A stretch of 35,591 nucleotides of DNA, from positions 1 to 35,591 of IMG/VR virus record IMGVR_UViG_3300048113_001094; one strand, 5' to 3'. Origin of the DNA: a virus. How positions within the stretch are numbered: the stretch's first letter is position 1; each line of letters begins with the position of its first letter. Below the pieces are notes generated by a model. The model made no database searches. It worked only from the letters and a program-made list of their open reading frames with translations, and had not been told where the DNA came from. Of this stretch, positions 8,575 through 17,552 are shown piece by piece. The position numbers and the translations under genes are program-made.

Positions 8575-9208
8575 TATTTTTACAGAGATTATAGATATTA
8601 CTTTATACAAGTATAATTCTATAGATTTAAAGTTATGGGGTATTATCAGTAGAGATACCAACTCCAGATCTATGACTTCTTTTAGTTTTTTAGTTAGCAA
8701 AGATCGTATGGAACAATATTTAAATAAAAAGTTTTCAAATGAGGTTAACAGATTTCGTACAGTAAGCGATATTAATATTCATAAAGAAGCTACTTCAATT
8801 TATTTTATATGGCAGATCTTTCAATCAATGCCAAACCTATCATTTATTAGAGTAAATCTTAATGCAAACTCTAGCTATAATAGAATTGTAAAAGTAGATC
8901 AGGTAAAAACTATTAAATACGATATTAAAACACTAAGAGGCTCTATGAGAATGTTCGATATGTTTAATGAACAACATGAACTTAAGTTGGCTAATTCTAT
9001 TTTAATAAAAGCAGGCCTCTTTAAAGAATATGAAAAGTTTAAAATATTTAAATTAAGAGATTTTTTAAGCTCTTTAGATCTATTCCAGGCTGAAAATAAT
9101 ACAGTCGAAGTATTGGCAGTAACTAATACATTTATACAAGCTTTAGAGCATCATGAAGGAGATAATCCTGAAATGCTTTTAATCACTGATTGGGAGTCAG
9201 ATATATAA
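8558..9208 (+). CDS. Hypothetical protein (216 aa)
   Basis: The start overlaps the end of the gp62-like gene by 17 bp, consistent with translational coupling. The 216-residue product begins MQQANDIFTEIIDITLYKYN and shows mixed alpha/beta sequence without signal peptide, membrane segment or a motif I recognise. It is the last gene of the replication block. The late motif GATATATAAT overlaps its stop codon and a terminator follows, so it ends the unit. T4 places regA and gene 43 downstream of gene 62, but I see neither signature here. Confidence 0.65.
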   Translation: MQQANDIFTEIIDITLYKYNSIDLKLWGIISRDTNSRSMTSFSFLVSKDRMEQYLNKKFSNEVNRFRTVSDINIHKEATSIYFIWQIFQSMPNLSFIRVNLNANSSYNRIVKVDQVKTIKYDIKTLRGSMRMFDMFNEQHELKLANSILIKAGLFKEYEKFKIFKLRDFLSSLDLFQAENNTVEVLAVTNTFIQALEHHEGDNPEMLLITDWESDI

Positions 9209-9209
9209 T
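9200..9209 (+). promoter_or_regulatory. Late-type promoter motif GATATATAAT
   Basis: Exact match overlapping the stop codon at 9206-9208, 39 bp before the neck-like gene at 9239. The hairpin at 9217 begins 8 bp later, about where a transcript would start. Confidence 0.6.
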
Positions 9210-9216
9210 AAAAAAT

Positions 9217-9233
9217 AGAAGCCTAGCTTCTTT
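9217..9233 (+). terminator. Short hairpin: terminator or 5' mRNA hairpin
   Basis: AGAAGC (9217-9222) / GCTTCT (9226-9231) with CTA loop and only three Ts. It ends the replication unit weakly, or forms the 5' end of the late mRNA that starts from the motif at 9200. Confidence 0.5.
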
Positions 9234-9238
9234 CATTA

Positions 9239-11185
9239 ATGGCAGTAACAAATTTTACAGCAAGCGCAATCGGAGACTATTTCTTCGCTAAATTACAAGA
9301 ACCTTACTTAGACGTAAAAAAGGTTCTGAATTGGTCTATTCTGTATGGTGTTAATTCACCAACCAGTATTGGAACAGTACAATTAACGGCAGGTTCTAAA
9401 ACTATTATTGGTACTGGCGTTGCATGGACTCTTACTCCTGGTGATCAGTTTATCGTAGGTTCTCAAACTTTTACAGTAGATACAATTATAGCAAATACTA
9501 TTACTACTGTAGAAGATGCTACATTTACTGCAGAAGCAGCAAAATGGTATGAATTCCCAGATACTGATAATAACTTTACATTTGAATATAGATGGTCACA
9601 AAATGCAGTAGGCAGTGATGGTGGTGAAATGTCTCCATTAAAACCTTTAGGTGTTGCTATTACTAATTTAGAATTTGATCCATTAAAACCATTGTGGATA
9701 GATGTTAAAGCTGAAGTAAATAGACTATCTTTATTACATACAGTTAGTCTTTTATCAGTTACATTTGAATTAGAAACAGAAGCAGGAACTATTCAATCAT
9801 GTCCTCAATTATGTACAGATTGTGACGATCCTTATGTTGCAGGATGTACTAATATTGTAATTGATTGCTCAGATCCAATATATGACCCATATAATTTAAG
9901 TAGACCAACTGCAATTTATTCTGAAATAAGTGAATTGGCTTCAGAAATGTGGGGACATAATACAAAGTATTTTAGAGTAGAACCTGATAAGAGATCTAAG
10001 GATGTTGTATTAATGGAGTATTCTTTATACAATGTAAAGGATATGTCAGATCTTAAAATTGTCGTTCCAGATAATGCAATGCCAACTAGAGAGTTTACAT
10101 ACGATATTTTTGGTATGGGCTTTGAAGATTTTGAAATTCATATTACAAAAGGTCAAATGGAAAAAGCATTCGGTACTAATATTGCTCCAAGACCAAGAGA
10201 TTATATGTACATTCCAATAATGAATAGAATGTACGAGGTAAGTTCAGTTAGTTTTGCTGATGAATTTAATCAGTCTATGACTTACTGGAGAGTAATGTTA
10301 AAGAAGTACGAAGAGAGAACTTCTACAATAGTAGGAGACGATGCAGCTGGAGTTGCAATAGATCAAACATTAGACGATCTTTATACTGGAGTTGAAGAAG
10401 TATTTGGAGAAGAAATTCAAGATGAGTACAGACAATCAACTAAACCAGAACAATATCAAACAATGTTCTCAGAAGTTGGTGATGGTATTAGAGAAAGAAT
10501 TCACAATGGATTAGTTATTAGTGATGGTGAGTTAAGAAATAAATGGACTATTATTAGTAAAAACAATTATGATCTAGAATCTGTAAAAGATTTAGGTATT
10601 GAGTGTTTAGTCTATAAGAAATTCTCACAACTATCTACAAAAGATAATCTTGCATTCTCTGCATGGTTTAAACCTAATTTTACATCTGATTCTGCAGAGC
10701 AAACTTTATTTGATGGAATGACTGGAACTAAAGGGCTTAAATTAACTGTAAATAAAACACACGTTAAGGCTTATATAAATGATCTTACATTAACATATCC
10801 ATTTGATACACAGCCAATAAATGGAGAATGGTATGGTGTTATCTATAACCTTAATAATACATATTTAAATACATCTGCTAATGTATATCAATTAAATCCT
10901 AAGAGTAATACATTAACTGCAATGTCAGTCTCAGATACGTTAATTAATGTAATGGACCAGAATTTTGAATTAAGTACTAGTCAAGGTTGGGTAACATCAC
11001 AGAAATGGGCTTTAATGCCAGGTAAATTAGCAATGACTAATATTAGATTGTACACTAAGATTATCGGTAAAGACCAACACACGAATATGTTACAGCAATA
11101 TATTGTTAGAGATAATAGACTAACACATATTATTGATAACGCAATTCCTTCGATACAATTAAGAAAGTATAACCAAAATAGGTAA
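9239..11185 (+). CDS. Neck/virion protein with a gp14-like region and extra domains
   Basis: This 648-residue virion protein is a mosaic. Residues about 40-105 look like a small beta-sandwich module common in tail proteins (VQLTAGSKTIIGTGVAW, then LTPGDQFIVG). A Cys-rich knot at about 187-210 holds six cysteines. Residues about 230-370, with RPRDYMYIPIMNRMYEV and a following YWRVMLKKYEE, match the pattern of T4-type gp14 neck proteins (RPRxGDxIYFP...F-V). Residues about 465-620 have the beta-rich look of a LamG/concanavalin-like domain (FSAWFKPNF, LKLTVNKTHVKAYIN, GEWYGVIYN). It lies just before the terminase genes, as gene 14 does in T4. The neck role is likely but unproven; T4 gp14 is far shorter (256). 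Confidence 0.55.
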   Translation: MAVTNFTASAIGDYFFAKLQEPYLDVKKVLNWSILYGVNSPTSIGTVQLTAGSKTIIGTGVAWTLTPGDQFIVGSQTFTVDTIIANTITTVEDATFTAEAAKWYEFPDTDNNFTFEYRWSQNAVGSDGGEMSPLKPLGVAITNLEFDPLKPLWIDVKAEVNRLSLLHTVSLLSVTFELETEAGTIQSCPQLCTDCDDPYVAGCTNIVIDCSDPIYDPYNLSRPTAIYSEISELASEMWGHNTKYFRVEPDKRSKDVVLMEYSLYNVKDMSDLKIVVPDNAMPTREFTYDIFGMGFEDFEIHITKGQMEKAFGTNIAPRPRDYMYIPIMNRMYEVSSVSFADEFNQSMTYWRVMLKKYEERTSTIVGDDAAGVAIDQTLDDLYTGVEEVFGEEIQDEYRQSTKPEQYQTMFSEVGDGIRERIHNGLVISDGELRNKWTIISKNNYDLESVKDLGIECLVYKKFSQLSTKDNLAFSAWFKPNFTSDSAEQTLFDGMTGTKGLKLTVNKTHVKAYINDLTLTYPFDTQPINGEWYGVIYNLNNTYLNTSANVYQLNPKSNTLTAMSVSDTLINVMDQNFELSTSQGWVTSQKWALMPGKLAMTNIRLYTKIIGKDQHTNMLQQYIVRDNRLTHIIDNAIPSIQLRKYNQNR

Positions 11186-11220
11186 TTTGTAACACAAATA
11201 GATTAAATTTGTTACACAAA
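11186..11220 (+). promoter_or_regulatory. Two tandem operator-like palindromes before the terminase genes
   Basis: TTTGTAACACAAA (11186-11198) and TTTGTTACACAAA (11208-11220) are each TTTGT-N3-ACAAA. They are spaced 22 bp start to start, two DNA turns, so a protein pair could bind the same face. They begin at the stop of the neck-like gene, just before the late motif at 11229. Confidence 0.5.
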
Positions 11221-11228
11221 CTAACATA

Positions 11229-11239
11229 GATATATATTA
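11229..11239 (+). promoter_or_regulatory. Late-type promoter motif variant GATATATATTA
   Basis: Lies 25 bp before the gp16-like gene and is the same variant as the minus-strand copy at 35261-35273. The distance to the start codon is short, so the leader would be very brief. Confidence 0.5.
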
Positions 11240-11253
11240 TATAATATAATATT

Positions 11254-11910
11254 ATGAGTGAAAAGAAAAAGACAATAGCTGAACAAGCAGATGATATTAG
11301 ATTAGAATTAGATGCATTGATTGGAGATAGTCCACTTGATGTTGAAAACGATCCTAAAGATTTGCCAATTCAAGCTAAACCTACTGCCCTAGCGCCACAG
11401 GTTAATTATACTGAATTAAAGTCTGGTGCAACTAAGAAGGCACAAAAGACTATAACCAGTCTTATGAAGTTTTATCTCGATGCAGATATTATTGAAAAAG
11501 ACGAATATATCGCTGCTAAAAAACAAATGGATGAAATGACAATGGCGTCATTAATATACCAGTTACAAGCAGGTGAAAAAGCACTAACTACTCTACTAGA
11601 AACAATTGACTCTGGTGAATTAGCACCTAGAATGTTTGAGGTGTTAGCAACTTTACAAAAGTCAATGTTAGATATTATTAAATCTCAGACCATGTATTTA
11701 ATGGCTGCAGAAGAGGGCACAAAAAGAATTGCTAGAGATATTGAGATATATCAACAACGAGCAAATCAATCTGAAATTGAAGGTGCTGGCGGAGATTCTA
11801 GTAATAAAAATATTCAAAGAGGTACAAAAGACTTAATGGCTGCAATACAAGCAGGTATTCACGGAGCGTCAGAAGATGATATTGAAGACGTAGAACCAAC
11901 AGAAGAATAA
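11254..11910 (+). CDS. 16: Probable small terminase subunit, T4 gp16-like
   Basis: This 218-residue protein has an acidic, disordered N-terminus with a Pro-rich linker (about 30-55). A helical core follows (about 60-165), including LLETIDSGELAPRMFEVLAT and SMLDIIKSQTMYLM. This matches the gp16 pattern of two long helices that form the coiled-coil ring for DNA recognition. The C-terminal 50 residues are acidic and low in complexity. It ends one base before the large terminase start, the universal order for this pair. T4 gp16 has 164 residues. The function rests mainly on position and helical pattern. Confidence 0.72.
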   Translation: MSEKKKTIAEQADDIRLELDALIGDSPLDVENDPKDLPIQAKPTALAPQVNYTELKSGATKKAQKTITSLMKFYLDADIIEKDEYIAAKKQMDEMTMASLIYQLQAGEKALTTLLETIDSGELAPRMFEVLATLQKSMLDIIKSQTMYLMAAEEGTKRIARDIEIYQQRANQSEIEGAGGDSSNKNIQRGTKDLMAAIQAGIHGASEDDIEDVEPTEE

Positions 11911-11911
11911 T

Positions 11912-13744
11912 ATGTCAGACGGAATAGGAGATAATAAATGGATCCCAAAAGAAGAAGGAGTTAATGCTTCTGCTGATAGGATTGTATGGTCTACCCGACA
12001 GATCGATGATCTGTTAGTGGCTATGGACCAGGGTTATCGTCCTAAGATTAAGTTACCATTCTACGAGGGTAGACAATTTCTAAAGAAGGGTAATATTGTA
12101 TTTGAATATACTGATGAGGAAATTACCGAGTTAGCTAGATGTGCCAAGGACATTGTCTATTTTGCAGAGAAGTATGCAGTAGTAATGACCGATGAGGGTA
12201 TTCAACAAGTAAAGTTGAGAGATTACCAGAAGGATATGTTGAGGAATTTCCAGAATGATAGATTTAATATTGTTCTTGCTGCTCGACAAATGGGTAAAAC
12301 AGTTACCGCATCTATTTTTAATGCATGGTATGTTACCTTTAATATGGATAAGAATACTTTGCTACTTGCGAATAAATCTGATTCAACAAAAGAAATTATT
12401 GATAAAGCCAAAACAGTAATCGAGAACCTACCGTTCTTTATGAAACCTGGTATTATTAAATATGATGTCATGAATGTGAGATGTGATAATGGTTGTCGAC
12501 TAATAGGACAATCAACCACAGCAAAATCTGGTATTGGTTTTACAATCCATAATCTATACCTAGATGAGTTTGCCCACGTCCATCCATCGATTGCTGATTC
12601 TTTCTACGAGAATGTATATCCTACATTATCCTCATCGAAAGTCTCAAGAATAACAATTACATCTACACCAAACGGATTTAATAAGTTCTATCAAATCTAT
12701 GCTGCGGCAGATCGTAATGATAATGAATACTTAGCAACGAGAATAGATTGGTGGCAACATCCAGATAGAGACGAGGCATGGTATGAAAGAGAGCTTGCTA
12801 ACCTAGGTTCGATTGAAGCCTTTAATAAACAATATGGGAATGAATTCGTTTCCTCATCCAACCTCTTATTAGACCCAGTCGATATGAAGAAGATGAGAAA
12901 GAGAATGAAGCCTTATGTCTATCATGACTTTAATGAATTCGACTATATTAGTATTGATACAAAGGGCTTCTTAGAATGGGATCCAAACTTTGATATTGAT
13001 ACTTGTAAAGATACTGAAAACTTTTGGTTGTTCTCAGTAGATATTGCAGAAGGTAATGGTGGTGATTCCTCCGTTATTAATATTTTTAAAGTCGCTCCGA
13101 TGAATTCAGAAGAAATTAAGAACGTTATTAATCCTGGTGCGATGTACGACTTTTTTAAATTTGAACAAGTTGCTAGGTTTAAATCTAATGAACATGTCAT
13201 CGAAGATTTTGCGAAAGTACTTTATACTTTAGCAGTAGACGTCTTTAACTCTGAAAACGTAAAAATGATTGTAGAGTATAATACTTATGGTACAGTTTTA
13301 TTCCAGTATCTAAGAAGTATATTTCCACAAAGAAATGATTTTGACGATGAGATGATAGTAAAATTCAGACATAGACACGACGCAAAGACAATAAAACCAG
13401 GAATAAAACTAAAATCTGACAATAAAGCTATCTTTTGTCAGAACTTTGCAAAATTGTATAAGATAAATAGAATAGATTTAACTGATGAAGTTACAGTGAC
13501 TGAGGCATCCTTATTTGGTACTTTACCAAACGGTAGTTATGGCGCTCAAATGGGGAACGATGATGTTATTATGACATGTATTACTGCGACTGAATTTTTT
13601 AATACAACGGATTATGCAGATTTCATTGAGGAGATCTTAGATTTCATAGATCCTGCGGTTCACGACGAGATGGAAAGCATCTTATTTAAAGACAGTGACC
13701 AGCAAGGAGATTTACAATATGATATTTATGACCTACTTAAATAA
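11912..13744 (+). CDS. 17: Large terminase subunit, T4 gp17-like
   Basis: This is a 610-residue DNA-packaging motor and headful nuclease, the same length as T4 gp17. The ATPase half contains Walker A AARQMGKT (about 123-130), Walker B LYLDEFAHV (about 215-223) and the coupling motif TITSTPNG (about 247-254). The RNase H-like nuclease half starts with FSVDIAEGNGGDSS (first catalytic Asp at about 377). Further acidic residues lie in MIVEYNTYG and, near the end, GNDDVIM. It docks on the portal during packaging and cuts the concatemer. It is co-transcribed with the gp16-like gene. Confidence 0.96.
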   Translation: MSDGIGDNKWIPKEEGVNASADRIVWSTRQIDDLLVAMDQGYRPKIKLPFYEGRQFLKKGNIVFEYTDEEITELARCAKDIVYFAEKYAVVMTDEGIQQVKLRDYQKDMLRNFQNDRFNIVLAARQMGKTVTASIFNAWYVTFNMDKNTLLLANKSDSTKEIIDKAKTVIENLPFFMKPGIIKYDVMNVRCDNGCRLIGQSTTAKSGIGFTIHNLYLDEFAHVHPSIADSFYENVYPTLSSSKVSRITITSTPNGFNKFYQIYAAADRNDNEYLATRIDWWQHPDRDEAWYERELANLGSIEAFNKQYGNEFVSSSNLLLDPVDMKKMRKRMKPYVYHDFNEFDYISIDTKGFLEWDPNFDIDTCKDTENFWLFSVDIAEGNGGDSSVINIFKVAPMNSEEIKNVINPGAMYDFFKFEQVARFKSNEHVIEDFAKVLYTLAVDVFNSENVKMIVEYNTYGTVLFQYLRSIFPQRNDFDDEMIVKFRHRHDAKTIKPGIKLKSDNKAIFCQNFAKLYKINRIDLTDEVTVTEASLFGTLPNGSYGAQMGNDDVIMTCITATEFFNTTDYADFIEEILDFIDPAVHDEMESILFKDSDQQGDLQYDIYDLLK

Positions 13745-13761
13745 ATTTGCAAAAAGACAAG

Positions 13762-13771
13762 GATATATAAT
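13762..13771 (+). promoter_or_regulatory. Late-type promoter motif GATATATAAT
   Basis: Exact copy 41 bp before the tail sheath start, in a 58-bp gap after the terminase gene. Confidence 0.65.
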
Positions 13772-13802
13772 AAAAGAATTAAAAAATAACAACTAAAAGA
13801 TT

Positions 13803-16643
13803 ATGGCATTAAGTCCTCAATTACTACAGTTCAAAAGCTCAGGCGTATATCGCTTAGAGTTTGACAAATCACAAACCGTGAACATCCCAGCTGAGACTAT
13901 TAGATTGGTTGTAGGTAGATCTAACAAAGGTCCTTACAATACTCCAGTATTAGTAGAAGATGTTGAACAATTTAAACAAGTTTTCGGTGGTATTGATAAG
14001 TCACTAGAAAAGAAAAACATGTTCTTCCACAGATCAGCTATTGAAGCTTTATCTAGAGGACCAATTTTAGCATTAAACTTAACTGCTGATGATGACGCTG
14101 ATAAAGTATCAGTATTCTCTCCAGCAACTAACTCTTCTGCGGAAGGTTTATCTGCTAACACTATTCAAGCATCTGATGTATTAGCTAAGAAATTTAGCGA
14201 TGTATTTGATATTGATAAGTTTTGGAATCCTTCTGATGAAAAGTTATTAACTGCTGTTTCAGAAGATACTAACCACGGAATCACTTTCGTAAACATTAAA
14301 CAAGATCCTATTACAATTATCGTCAGACAAGCTGCTGATACTAGAGGTTTTGAATTAACTGCAAGAGAGTGGTATGGTGAAACTAACATTCCAGAAGGAG
14401 TTGAAGCTGATGAATACGTATCAGACTACTTAGTAGATGTATTTGTATTTAAAGGTAAATTTGACGCTACTGAATTAAACAATGATCCTAACTACGGAGA
14501 CTATTTTGATCAAGATGGTTTATTAAAATCACAATTTGCTAAATTCGCTGGATTAAGAGAAGTAACTCTTTTAGCACAATATAATGGATTATCTTTAATC
14601 CCTGAATTTATTGATGCTGAAGGTAATCAAATGTACATCGAAACTCTAATTAATATGGAGGCTAGAAGAACAGGTTTATTCTGTGCTGTACAAGAAGATG
14701 CACTTCCACAAATCGATTTAATCGGTAATAACTTTGACATCTACCAAGATTATGAAGTATTATCACATAAAGTAAATCAAGAAAAAACTAGCAACAATAT
14801 AGATTTAACCCAATTCGGTGCTATAGTTTCTGTTGATGGTGCAGTATTAACTATTAAAGATGGAACAGCTACTGCAGCTGCACTTAGCCCAGAACTTACT
14901 GATGCTAAATATTTAAAAGCACTAGTTGATAAAGAATTTGTTAAAATCGATAAGATAGAAGATATAGGTGGTGATGTAGTTATTACTGCTTTAGGTAATA
15001 TCTCTAAATCTTATGAAAAATTCGAAACTGGAGTTTCTGCAACATGGCAAAACCCAGTATCTATCATAGTTGATGGTGATGGTAACTTAGTAATTTCAGC
15101 TGGACCATTTGATTATGGTGATTTACAAACAGGTGGAGACGCATTCTTACTATCTGAAAATGCAGGTGAATATGTAGCAATCAATAACATTGAAGTTGAT
15201 AACGTAACTGGTGTTGTAACTATATCTCCAGTTGGAAATATTGGATTTAGTACAGACTACGCAAATGCACAAGCAGTTGAATTAGGTGTCTACATAACTA
15301 AAATCAATACTAGTTTTGATGTTTGGACATTATCTCCAAACCATAGAGCAGAAATGTTCCCTACACTAAGTGCTGGTTGGAACTGGGATGACAATGGCGC
15401 AGGTAGCTTTACTTATTCTTACAATGGTGTTGGTGTATTAAACGCTGATATTAAAGTAGGAATGTATATACCAGGTGATGGTGGTAAACTATCTAGAGTT
15501 AAGAAAATCGTTAAAACATTTGTAGATGATGTAACTTATTATAGATTTGAAACTCACAGAGTAGTTTCTTTAAGACCAGCTTACGCACTTAAGAGATACG
15601 AAGACGCTTCTGGATTCTATAAGACATTCCCATTAGAAGGTGGAACACAAACTGCAAAAACAATTGCAGAATTACTAGCAGCAATTAAGCCAGGTACTGG
15701 TTTAGGTAACGCTTTAGTAGATAAAGACAACATTACATTTAGATATGTAGTTGATACATTTGGTTCTTTAGAGAACGGATCAATCTTAAATAAGGAAGAA
15801 TTATCATTCTTATGTAAAGAAAGACAAAATGCAGCAGCAATTCTTAACGCACCAATGGTGAAAGAACTTAAAGCAGCAACTAACCCAACGTTTAAAGACT
15901 CATTTGCTCCTTACGGATTTAATGTACGTCACGTTGCAACAGGAGGTAACTTAGATACTAATCCAACATCTCTTTACACATTACCATCGATCAACGAAGG
16001 TGCATCTTACGCATTCTACTACGGTCCTGGTCTTAATGTAATTGAGAATGGAAGAACTAAAGTAATTCCACCAGCAGCTTACGTATCAAACAACTATATT
16101 GACAAATATTTAGATGCATTACCATGGTCAATCATCGCAGGTCCAAGAAGAGGAGTTGTAGGTGGTACTGGAGTACAATCTTTAGAGTTCTCATTTGATA
16201 AGAATGATAGAGATATTCTTGAGCCATTTGGTTACAACCCAATCGTATTCGAAAGAGGCGTAGGTTTAACTATTAAAGGTAACAAGACTGCACAACAAGG
16301 AGTTCAATCAGCATTATCTTCAGCTCACGTAAGAGAAGTATTAATTTACATTGAAGACGGTCTTGCAGAAATCCTTAAGAACTACCTATTTGAATTCAAT
16401 AGCGCTCAAACTAGATTAGAGATCAAAACTCTAGCTGATAACTTTATGGAATCAGTGAAGAAAGATGGTGGTGTATACGACTATAAGAATATCATGGATG
16501 GCTCAAACAACACGTCTGAGGTTATCGATAACAACATGGGAATCTTAGATACGTTCGTAGAACCAGTTAAAGGTCTTGAAATCTTAGTATCGAGAGTAAC
16601 AGTATTAAATACAGGTGAAATCGCAACGGGTAACTTTGCATAA
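13803..16643 (+). CDS. 18: Contractile tail sheath protein, T4 gp18-like
   Basis: This 946-residue protein polymerises around the tail tube and contracts on infection. The N-terminus (SPQLLQFKSSGVYRLEFDKS, then VVGRSNKGPYNTPVLV) and the C-terminal 230 residues carry the conserved sheath core. The latter include FGYNPIVFERGVGLTIKGN, VREVLIYIEDGLAEILKNYL and a final LEILVSRVTVL strand. It is much longer than T4 gp18 (659). The excess falls in the central part (about 160-620), where beta-rich sequence with repeated Asp/Gly turns suggests added outward-facing domains. It is followed directly by the tube gene. Confidence 0.93.
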   Translation: MALSPQLLQFKSSGVYRLEFDKSQTVNIPAETIRLVVGRSNKGPYNTPVLVEDVEQFKQVFGGIDKSLEKKNMFFHRSAIEALSRGPILALNLTADDDADKVSVFSPATNSSAEGLSANTIQASDVLAKKFSDVFDIDKFWNPSDEKLLTAVSEDTNHGITFVNIKQDPITIIVRQAADTRGFELTAREWYGETNIPEGVEADEYVSDYLVDVFVFKGKFDATELNNDPNYGDYFDQDGLLKSQFAKFAGLREVTLLAQYNGLSLIPEFIDAEGNQMYIETLINMEARRTGLFCAVQEDALPQIDLIGNNFDIYQDYEVLSHKVNQEKTSNNIDLTQFGAIVSVDGAVLTIKDGTATAAALSPELTDAKYLKALVDKEFVKIDKIEDIGGDVVITALGNISKSYEKFETGVSATWQNPVSIIVDGDGNLVISAGPFDYGDLQTGGDAFLLSENAGEYVAINNIEVDNVTGVVTISPVGNIGFSTDYANAQAVELGVYITKINTSFDVWTLSPNHRAEMFPTLSAGWNWDDNGAGSFTYSYNGVGVLNADIKVGMYIPGDGGKLSRVKKIVKTFVDDVTYYRFETHRVVSLRPAYALKRYEDASGFYKTFPLEGGTQTAKTIAELLAAIKPGTGLGNALVDKDNITFRYVVDTFGSLENGSILNKEELSFLCKERQNAAAILNAPMVKELKAATNPTFKDSFAPYGFNVRHVATGGNLDTNPTSLYTLPSINEGASYAFYYGPGLNVIENGRTKVIPPAAYVSNNYIDKYLDALPWSIIAGPRRGVVGGTGVQSLEFSFDKNDRDILEPFGYNPIVFERGVGLTIKGNKTAQQGVQSALSSAHVREVLIYIEDGLAEILKNYLFEFNSAQTRLEIKTLADNFMESVKKDGGVYDYKNIMDGSNNTSEVIDNNMGILDTFVEPVKGLEILVSRVTVLNTGEIATGNFA

Positions 16644-16652
16644 GAAAACAAC

Positions 16653-16663
16653 GATATATAAAT
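16653..16663 (+). promoter_or_regulatory. Late-type promoter motif variant GATATATAAAT
   Basis: Lies 30 bp before the tail tube gene, in a 39-bp gap. It contains TATAAAT, close to the T4 late box TATAAATA. Confidence 0.55.
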
Positions 16664-16682
16664 AAAATAAGAAATTAAAGAT

Positions 16683-17240
16683 ATGGCTTTACCACATTAT
16701 TCAGAGGACCAAACTAGCAAGAAGGGAAGAAACTTCGAGCCCGTTCAAGCTAACCTATTCGAGGTAACAATTTTACCACCGGATGGAGTTGCTGGACAAG
16801 AGTTCCTTTTACAACACGTTAATTCAATCAGTGGATTAGATACTATGGCTCCTGCAGTAGATGCAATCGGACAAAAATATAAGTTTTCCGATAGATCTTA
16901 CGCTGGTATGCCTGGTGCAACTGCAATTGATATTACAGTTAGCTTCTCGCTTAACTTAAATGATTCTAACCAAGCTTACTTGTATAAAACATTAAGACAA
17001 TGGTATAGAGCTCAATATAATCCAGAAACTGGAGAAATGGGTCTTAAAAAGAATTATGTTGGTACAATAGTTGTTGTACAATTTAACAGAGAAGGTGATA
17101 TTTACAGAAAAATTACTTTAGATGATTGTTTCATCACTTCAGGTGTAAACCTTGTTGGTGAACTTAACTACGAGTCAGCTGACGCAGTAGCATTAGAAGT
17201 AGGTTGGAAGTGTGATACTTTTTCAGAAGAGTTGAACTAA
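16683..17240 (+). CDS. 19: Tail tube protein, T4 gp19-like
   Basis: This 185-residue protein (T4 gp19 is 163) stacks in rings to form the inner tube. Typical features are EVTILPPDGV near the N-terminus, the central FSDRSYAGMPGA segment, the LYKTLRQWYRAQYNPETGEMG region of T4-type tube proteins, and the C-terminal strands ending in ALEVGWKCDTFS. It follows the sheath gene as in T4 and is closed by a strong terminator. Confidence 0.93.
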   Translation: MALPHYSEDQTSKKGRNFEPVQANLFEVTILPPDGVAGQEFLLQHVNSISGLDTMAPAVDAIGQKYKFSDRSYAGMPGATAIDITVSFSLNLNDSNQAYLYKTLRQWYRAQYNPETGEMGLKKNYVGTIVVVQFNREGDIYRKITLDDCFITSGVNLVGELNYESADAVALEVGWKCDTFSEELN

Positions 17241-17257
17241 TTTAATAAATTAAGTAT

Positions 17258-17290
17258 AAAGAACGTGTCTAAACAACACGTTCTTTTTTT
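17258..17290 (+). terminator. Intrinsic terminator after the tail tube gene
   Basis: AAAGAACGTGT (17258-17268) / ACACGTTCTTT (17276-17286), 11 bp with a 7-base loop, followed by T to 17290. Confidence 0.93.
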
Positions 17291-17332
17291 AACTTTAAAA
17301 AACATAATATAATATTCAGTTAATAAGAGATT

Positions 17333-17551
17333 ATGAGCGATAAACTAACAAAAAAATTACAAGTACTGCTTACCGAAGAGGAAGTCAGGGAAGTAAACAG
17401 GATTATTCTGAACGACGCTTTGGATAATGAGACTCGTCCCATATCCGTTAGCGGGTTCATAAGAAATCTAATTAAATCAGAATTAAGTAACAGAAGCGTA
17501 GAGCAAAGATCCTACATTAAACAAAATCTTAAAAACCTAAAAAGTAAATAA
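17333..17551 (+). CDS. Ribbon-helix-helix-like DNA-binding protein
   Basis: This 72-residue basic protein fits the ribbon-helix-helix layout of small repressors. A beta strand (KKLQVLLT, residues about 7-14) is followed by a helix (EEEVREVNRIIL), a loop rich in Asn/Asp, and a second helix with the family-like SGFIRNLIKSEL (about 40-51). The tail is Lys-rich. It sits alone after the tail-tube terminator and one base ahead of the baseplate/chaperone gene, so it is probably expressed with that late unit. It could bind the palindromes at 11186 or 24029, but this is speculation. A structural role is less likely. Confidence 0.6.
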   Translation: MSDKLTKKLQVLLTEEEVREVNRIILNDALDNETRPISVSGFIRNLIKSELSNRSVEQRSYIKQNLKNLKSK

Positions 17552-17552
17552 A

